DNA from: Ceratorhiza oryzae-sativae
Taxonomy: Eukaryota > Basidiomycota > Agaricomycetes > Cantharellales > Ceratobasidiaceae
Length of the DNA stretch: 64,000 nt
Direction of reading: 5' to 3'
Assembly: GCA_030998015.1 (NCBI GenBank)
Contig: JARWMV010000004.1
Location: 124,001-188,000, forward strand
Part shown: positions 57,954-64,000 of the stretch, one piece after another
How the letters are laid out: each line of letters starts with the position of its first letter
Position numbering within the stretch: position 1 is the first letter of the stretch
Notes under the pieces: generated by a model
Databases searched by the model: none
What the model saw: the letters and a program-made list of their open reading frames with translations, nothing else
What the model was told of the DNA's origin: nothing
Translations under genes and position numbers: made by a program

Positions 57954-59112
57954 GGTGGATGTGGTGGTGCTGGTCAAGTTGGGGCGGCTGGCGAGAACGC
58001 GGCGCTTAAGGCCTGTTCCGTGGATGGTTGCGACCAGGATCAGGGGCTGCTCCGCCCCGGACAAGCCCCTAATCGATTATTGAAGCACAAAAGCCGCTGC
58101 CGACACAATCAGTGGCCACTGTCGACCCTGATGTTCGTCATGACGTCTTTCAGCCATCGCCTCTTGTCGACATTGTCTACAACACAAGTACATAGCACAC
58201 AGCACCTAGGGCCCAGTCCAGCCCCCAACAACCGGCCGATTTCAATCTCGACCGCGACGACGACGGCGACAGAGCCCCTATCCGTTTATTCCACCCCGGT
58301 CTCGGTACAGTGTTTCGAGTCTACAGGAGCTTGGATCCCACGTGAGGACTCGTGACGAGGTGGATGTGCACGCATGGTGAACAGCTGGCGACGGAAAACT
58401 TGAATATGAATACCTCAAACTCAAGGTCCGTCCCCCAGTCCCCTGTGCCTCACCTCCCTCCCCCCCTTTATCTCCCTTTGTACTCGCATCCCGGCCACCC
58501 GTGACTTGACCCCTCGGACCAAACGGCGATTGGACAGCGTATGAATCGCGCCACGAAGCAGTGGCGTGGCCGGGCACGCAGTCGAATCCTATCAAAGTTA
58601 TCATCTGTTCTCGCAGGCGTGCCCGATTAGCGAATGCACATATGGATGGTCACCGCTCGGTTAGACTTACCAAGTCCTTTTCGGGCAGATCACGAGTCGA
58701 GGCTCTGATTTGGGGTCGGTGACGCATAAAGGAAGTAAGCACTCTTGACTCGATCTTGATAGAGCTAATATCGGCGTTTACAATCGACGTCCGTGTCGTT
58801 TGCTATACATACACATGACAGACGGGCAGTGACAGAGGGTGAGATTTTTCGAAAAGCGATTCATTGGCTCGATCCTTTGACAGAAACCGAGTTCTGTCAA
58901 GCTCTTGTTTCACACCAGAGCCAACACGTTTCATAGACCGCAAAACTTGCTAAATACGAAAAAAATCTTGGATATCCCAACGACAGCCGAGTGTGTGTGA
59001 AATACTCGTTCGAGGAGACTGAAACTCCGAGTTACATTCCGTGGCAGCATGTTGCGACGGGGTAACTGAATTGGAATTACCTCTCACGATCTGCCCAGGC
59101 GTTTCCCCGACC
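57954..59112. other. Intergenic region
   Basis: No gene was recognised. A C-rich tract at 58445-58475 is low complexity. Confidence 0.4.
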
Positions 59113-60182
59113 CTAATTGGACGTTTGGTTGCGCAGCTTGCCCAAAGCCACTGGTTGTAGCAACATAAAAAATGGCCATTGGGTCCGCCTTGCTCGAGCG
59201 GACCAGAACATCAGTTTTAACCAAAGGATATTCCAGTAGCTCGGAGAAAGATCCATTATCCTATAAAACTCTTGTATGCTCGCGATCATCAATAATACGA
59301 TCCAAAACGTTGGCCACGCCACCGAGGCACATGGCCATTGCGCAAGCCATGTGCGGTTGCTTGCTCGGGTATCGAGGTGTTGGGTCAACGTGCGCACGTA
59401 ATTTGCGAAACGACAGCGGTTAGTAATAGTTTGGTATATCATATATTGTAATTTACCATCAGCCAAGGGTCGTCATGCGGGGGCTGTAAAGAATGACCTC
59501 GACAGCCTCGAACCATGCTTCCGAGGACTTGAACCCGTGATGGATGCCTGTTTCTAGTGTTAAAATAATTCCCAATTTGTATATATTTTGATCATCTGGC
59601 TCGGTGGGGTCGAACCCCCCAAAGAGTGATAGGGTCACCACCAAGTTCGACGGATGATAGGAATAAATCAAATGGGTCAATCAGCGAACCATGGACAGTC
59701 TGTCAGCGCCTTCTCGTTCGTCCACTTCTCTGTTCATGTACAAAGGGACAATATATGCCCATTCAGTAGGCGTGGCCCCAGTTGAGTAGCCGTCAAGAGC
59801 CCCTTGCCAAAGCGAGCACGGTTTGTATAAGATCTTCTGTCCACGCATTGAATCACAATGAAATTGTCACGAACGAGAGCCTGAAGAACAAAAACTTTAC
59901 AAGTCAAGCATAACCACGGTCGTCGTATTAGGCCTCCGCATCACTCATAGCAGCCGCTACGAGACCTACCTCGACTATTTTCCACAACTCATCTGCAGAT
60001 GGTCTCCAAGTAGGTATTGGTGGTGTGCTCAGAGGTCTGGGTTTTGTGCATAGCTTTAGAGAAAGTGAGCATGGGTGCATATTGAATACCTCAATGAGAG
60101 CAGTTGGCGAAATTTTGAGATGGTACTCTCCCATTTCTAGTATCTTTTCTTCATTACCGGGGTCCTGGGAGTGCTTTACCAT
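59113..60182 (-). pseudogene. Uncharacterised protein gene, probably broken
   Basis: Pieces with protein-like conservation lie in order on the minus strand: ILEMGEYHLKISPTALIEVF and IPTWRPSADELWKIVEVG (60182-59928); LWQGALDGYSTGATPTEWAY (about 59815-59755); LVVTLSLFGGFDPTEPDD and TLETGIHHGFKSSEAWFEAV (59680-59459); and MCLGGVANVLDRIIDDREHT, then SFSELLEYPLVKTDVLVRSS to about 59113. The last piece contains an in-frame TAG at 59261-59263 between REHTRVL and DNGSF. Without the stop the frame is continuous, so this may be a recent nonsense change. The family is not recognised; it resembles helical-repeat hypothetical proteins of Agaricomycetes. Confidence 0.45.
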
Positions 60183-60967
60183 GTAATGCCGCCCTTCTGG
60201 AGACGGCGCAAGGCGAATATTCGGTTCAAAAGTCTGGGCTCGATTAGTTTGTCAGTCCGACGCTTACCCTCTAGGCCAGTAATTTTTGGAAATCAGGCTG
60301 GGAACAACCATCGACTTGAAAAGGGGGCTGGGGTCCATCCAAGTTAGGGAGGAGGTGTCGCATGGTTTACGTCGGGCGTGCCACAGTCGGGGTACACGTG
60401 ATTCTCCTTCAGACTACAGATACCTGTCTGGGCTAAACCAACTATATGCAATTACTCCATAGGTTTGAGTTGCAGAAATATTGACTATGGAATCGGTGAG
60501 AGCCAGATTTACGTTCTCAAGACTGGATTTTCATCAAAGCCCAATGATCTTGCATTTCAATTCGTGGCCACTTGGATGTAGTGGCCTGTGGTAACTCTCC
60601 AAATTACTCGGAACACATGCTCGGATGCATCAGTAAAGTACACCAGAGATTGGTACTACTTTCCAGAGTGGATGTGAGCTATGCTTTTGGGCATAAGCGT
60701 GGTATCTCTCGATTGGCTGAGAGTATAATTATTCTAGAGCCTCATGAATCAAACCCCCTCCATAAATTCAATAAGATTGATGAAAAAAGGGGGTGGCGCT
60801 TAAAGATCGCATATGAAATGTGGATTTATTCAATGCATGTTATTCCCTTCATATCCCCTTGAACCGACTGGATCACGGAAAATAATCCATTGATTAGTTC
60901 TCATACAAATGTATTCCTATGCATAACCGGAAACACGAGCCCCCTCCAAGCTGCACAAGACAAACGT
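60183..60967. other. Intergenic region
   Basis: No supportable gene. The plus-strand frame at 60572-60862 has no family features. Confidence 0.4.
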
Positions 60968-61568
60968 TTACGCGCAGAACGTAATTGCCAAGTTGACCTG
61001 CAGGGTATATGTGTTACCAAAAATATTCCCGGTTAAAAATAATCCGAATACTTACGTCGTTGGACTGGCACTGGCGCTGAGACTGGTAGTCCGTCGGCGT
61101 GCAGAACGCACCGCTGGGGCAGCATCCAGCGGACTTGCAGTTGTTGCCGATTCCGTCACAGCCGTTGTAGTAGCCGAAGCCGGTGGTCACAGAAAACTTG
61201 TGCGGCGGGATCAAGGAAACGTCGGTGCTGGACCCACAACCAGCGCATGTGGGGTTCTTGAGCGTGGTCTCGAGAGTGGAGCAGTTTTCGCCGTTGAGTC
61301 CACATCCGACGTCGAGGTAGGCGATAGCGGCGACAAGAGGTCCGTTGCTGACATAGTCAGCCCCGGTCGACAAAACTCGGCCACCTTGCACAAGTTTAGG
61401 CTACGTGAGAGGGTGAGGTGAATCTCCAGTGGCCTAGCAATTCTATCGACTTACAGTGCCTCGACCACACCTGTTGTCAAAGTGCACAACATGGCGCTCC
61501 GCTGCGACGCCGAGAGCGGCAACGAAAGCGACAGTGACGGCGGATACAATAGACTTGGAAAAGAACAT
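60968..61568 (-). CDS. Small secreted cysteine-rich glycopeptide-like protein
   Basis: Start at 61568. The N-terminus MFFSKSIVSAVTVAFVAALG is a clear signal peptide, probably cleaved after GVAA. The mature part reads HVVHFDNRCGRGT, then after an intron PKLVQGGRVLSTGADYVSNG, AIAYLDVGCGLNGENCSTLE, CAGCGSSTDVSLIPPHKFSV, TGFGYYNGCDGIGNNCKSAG and a last short exon ending VNLAITFCA at 60968. The FDNRCGxGTP start and SLIPPHxFSVTxGFGYY core match the thaumatin-related glycopeptide family common in Agaricomycetes. About a dozen cysteines suggest a disulfide-stabilised extracellular protein. Function is not established; cell-wall or effector-like roles are guesses. Confidence 0.8.
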
Positions 61569-62219
61569 AGCAAATGAACTTGGGAGTGAAGTAGAAGGTT
61601 GCTCGACGAAAGTTAAGGTGGCAAGTAGCTGTTGACGTTTTTTCGGTGCTGCAGGATCGTCGTTTAAAAGGTCGCTCTATAATATTGAGGGTCGAGCTAA
61701 CCCAGAAAACATTGCTCAGTTATTGAATTGCATCGCGGGACACTCATGCGTGGACGTCGCGCCAAGCTGTGTCTCGGTGAAGTTGGAGAGTAGCCTGCAT
61801 AGACACCCACGACCGGCTCTCAAGCGAAACGTGATCAACCGTCGGAGGCTCATTTGCCGCCTACGCGCGATGAATGCATGTGGTTATGTTTGCTGATCGG
61901 CTGTTTGGGCCCTTGTTTGCACGCGATTCGGGGTTGTCGGTCTATATGCGGGCTCGTTTGAGCCGGACCCCGACCAACGCGGGAAAGCTCCACGTGATTA
62001 GGCGGGAGTTTTAGGCCCCTTGGCCATGGCCGGGATATCAAGATAGTGGTGTAGACCGTATCGTCTAAGAGATTAGAAGCAGACTATGCTTGAAAGTACC
62101 TCTTCCGCCCGGGTTTGCAACGAGGATTATGAAAAAAGTGTAATTGATAAAACCAAGCGAGCCAACTAGGGCTCCAAGGAAGCTGTTTAAGATGTATCAT
62201 AGAATGTGGGGTACTACTA
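61569..62219. other. Intergenic region upstream of the glycopeptide gene
   Basis: Promoter of the minus-strand secreted protein and 3' flank of the WASP gene. No other feature was recognised. Confidence 0.4.
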
Positions 62220-64000
62220 CTAATCCCAATCATCCTCGTCTTCTTCGTCATCATCGCTGTTTCCGATCGCATCCTTTCGTTGGGTGAGTGCTGCGGCAAG
62301 CGCACTGGCGAGGTCACCGCCTCCGGTTGCGGCGGCCGCTCCCACGGCCGCTCCGGCTGCGCCTGCTGCCACTGCTGTGCCAACTCCGGACGAAGAGGAT
62401 TCATTCGGCCCAGGAGTCTAGGTCAAGAACGGTGAGAACAATAACCCAAAGGACAAATGGCGATATCGCTTACCTTCCTAAGGGTGTGGACACCTTTTCC
62501 TTGAATGGAAGCGAGAAGATCTGCTCGACCGGGTTGTGGAGTCGGCAACACCGCAGCAGCTCCACCTCCTGAGAAAAAATGGCGTGAATAGTAGCCCAAG
62601 GCATAAAACAGCACACCTACCGCTTGGCGGTGGGGGAGGTGGGGGAGGGGCTCCACCTGTAAAAACCATGTCAGCTTTATCGTCTCAAATTCATTCGTGA
62701 ATCGTGTACCTGGCGGGGGCGGTGGGGGCGGAGGCGGCTGTTGCAAGCATCAGCAAGTGCGTGAGACTGTGTTTTCTAAAAACTTACCGCGCCGCGTGTG
62801 GGAGGTGCGGGTGGTGGGGGAGGAGGCGGCGGCGGTGGAGCACCACCGGGAGGAGGAGGTGGGGGAGGAGGTGCCCCAGTGGGGGGTGGGGGAGGAGGCG
62901 GAGGGGGCGGAGGGGCAGCAGGTGGCGCGGGCGGGGCCGCAGGTGGCGGAGGCGGAGCACTTGTTGGCGGCCGAGGCGGGGGACCGCTCGGAGGTGGAGG
63001 TGGTGCGTTTGGAGGTGGAGGTGGTGCGCTTGGAGGCCGAGGTGGTGCGCTCGTAGGCGGAGGCGGTGCGCTTGGAGGCGGGGGAGGTGCATTTGGTGGT
63101 GGCGGAGGGGCGCTTGAAGGAGGCGGCGGCGCGGGCGGGGGTGGGGTGGAGCGCTGGGAGGCGGACGTGGAGGAGGCGCTGAAGGGGGAGGGGGAGGGGC
63201 ACTAGACGGGGCGGGTGGCGGGGGCGCAGAAGGTGGTGGAGGCGCGCTCGGAGGCGGCGGAGGCGCGTTCGGAGGAGGGGGAGGAGCGTTGGTAGGAGTT
63301 GGAGGTGGAAGGCTGCTGATACTGTCTCCACCCTCGCCTCGTTTCCGGACTGGAGGGGGAGGTCCACGTTTAGTTCCTCCAGCTGCAGCCGCGCGGGGGT
63401 GACTGGAGGGGGAGCTTTCTTTGGTTGATTTTCGCCTGAGCTTGTTCCTGATCGATAGAATTAAGATGTGGCTCGATGGAACCAAATCAGGCAGCTTACC
63501 TGTGCGCGGTATTCCTCTACAAATCCACGAATAAAATCTTCGTTGCCTTGCACATCAGCCTTGCTCAAGCCGTATTGACCCAGGCTATCCAAGAGTGCTT
63601 GCCAGGAAGGATCCAATCCAGTGCTTGTGAAACCTCCTTCGGAATCGTATCCCATGTGAGCAATGTGTTTGAAACCGGAAGGGGCTGAAATCTGTGATTT
63701 ATCGAACTTTGATTTCTTGCCCTTGGTGGACTTGGACTTCGTGGGTGTAGAAGGTGAGGCGGCTGCGGCTGCGGATTTAGACTTGGCTAGCGAAAATCGT
63801 GTTAGGATGTCCTAAAATTCGCTAGGTGCAGACGTACCGGAAGAAAGTTTGCCGCGTTTCTCAAACTTTCTGTACATAGTTTGAGCCTCGCTCTCGTTAG
63901 GGAAAGAGAATCCAATCATCGACTCCTGGGGAAATGGATTGGTGTGAGATATCATGTCGAGTCAGGGATGACCCCGCGCAAAGCGAGGTTCGAGAGGGCA
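62220..64000 (-). CDS. LAS17: WASP/Las17-family actin nucleation-promoting factor, 5' partial
   Basis: The gene enters from the right edge with the end of the WH1 domain (ESMIGFSFPNESEAQTMYRK). A Lys/Ser linker and a CRIB-like block (ISAPSGFKHIAHMGYDSEGG, about 63700-63640) follow. LDPSWQALLDSLGQYGLSK comes next, then a very long polyproline region (about 63400-62810). The WH2 motif reads RADLLASIQGKGVHTLRK (about 62530-62475). The acidic end DDDEEDEDDWD has the terminal Trp that contacts Arp2/3; stop at 62220. The polyproline part changes frame by one base near 63143 and again near 63400-63440, both in C- or A-rich runs, consistent with missing bases rather than decay. It drives Arp2/3-dependent actin assembly at endocytic sites. 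Confidence 0.85.

Noticed and set aside
57181..58083. 300-codon plus-strand open frame
   Set aside because: No family features and GC-driven. The minus strand has a spliced Ser/Pro-rich protein with consistent exon borders.
59590..59640. Minus-strand GGTTCGACCCC resembles a tRNA B box
   Set aside because: It lies inside a conserved-looking coding segment (LSLFGGFDPTEPDD) and no cloverleaf forms around it.
62697..63205. Plus-strand glycine-rich open frames
   Set aside because: They are the reverse complement of the polyproline region of the WASP gene, which has clear WH1, CRIB, WH2 and acidic motifs on the minus strand.
1..64000. CRISPR arrays, bacterial operons and prophage
   Set aside because: No regularly spaced direct repeats are present, and the gene structure is clearly eukaryotic.

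Overview
This is a 64 kb stretch of a fungal nuclear genome. Genes are broken by many short introns (about 50-65 nt) with GT-AG borders and CTAAC/CTGAC-like branch points, intergenic gaps are small, and both strands are used. The gene content (DUF6535 proteins, AIG1-like GTPases, a small secreted glycopeptide-like protein, DyP peroxidase, clan-specific P450s) points to a basidiomycete of the Agaricomycetes, quite possibly a Rhizoctonia/Ceratobasidium-type fungus. The genus is inferred from remembered family distribution, not from a search.

Layout. 1-2526 (+): 3' part of an LtrA-family membrane protein. 2795-12481 (-): one very large DUF6606/DUF3638/DUF3645 protein with SecA/SF2-helicase-like motifs. 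12930-15328 (-): AzgA-type purine permease. 18083-30001 (+): three tandem AIG1-like GTPases, each ending in a CaaX box. The middle copy is split by a 6.45 kb LINE (20181-26635, minus strand) flanked by an 11-bp target-site duplication. 30934-32847 (+): DyP-type peroxidase. 33922-34499 (-): Q-rich coiled-coil protein. 35827-36840: F-box-like relic. 37575-40249 (+): RAD17 checkpoint clamp loader. 40890-46620: P450 locus with one apparently intact gene between two decayed copies, plus a kinase-like pseudogene on the other strand. 47227-48415 (-) and 48930-50848 (+): an SDR-like gene and a VHS-GAT trafficking adaptor, divergently transcribed from a promoter with twin CACGTG boxes. 51244-54484 (-): DUF6535 membrane protein. 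56628-57953 (-): Ser/Pro-rich disordered protein. 59113-60182 (-): uncharacterised, probably broken gene. 60968-61568 (-): small secreted protein. 62220-64000 (-): WASP/Las17 actin nucleation-promoting factor, cut by the window end.

Two sequence-wide properties matter for anyone using this annotation. First, four introns appear to use GC-AG borders, three of them with the donor GCAAGT; only this choice keeps the conserved reading frame. Second, at least 14 places in otherwise conserved genes need one extra base to stay in frame. Every case is a missing base, often in a short homopolymer, which looks more like consensus error than gene death. By contrast, the nonsense codons in the kinase-like and second P450-type copies look like real decay.

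The genes do not form one pathway. Housekeeping genes (RAD17, WASP, VHS-GAT, AzgA) are interspersed with fast-evolving accessory families and a recent retrotransposon. Exon borders are hand-derived from splice consensus and family similarity, so they may be off by a few bases.
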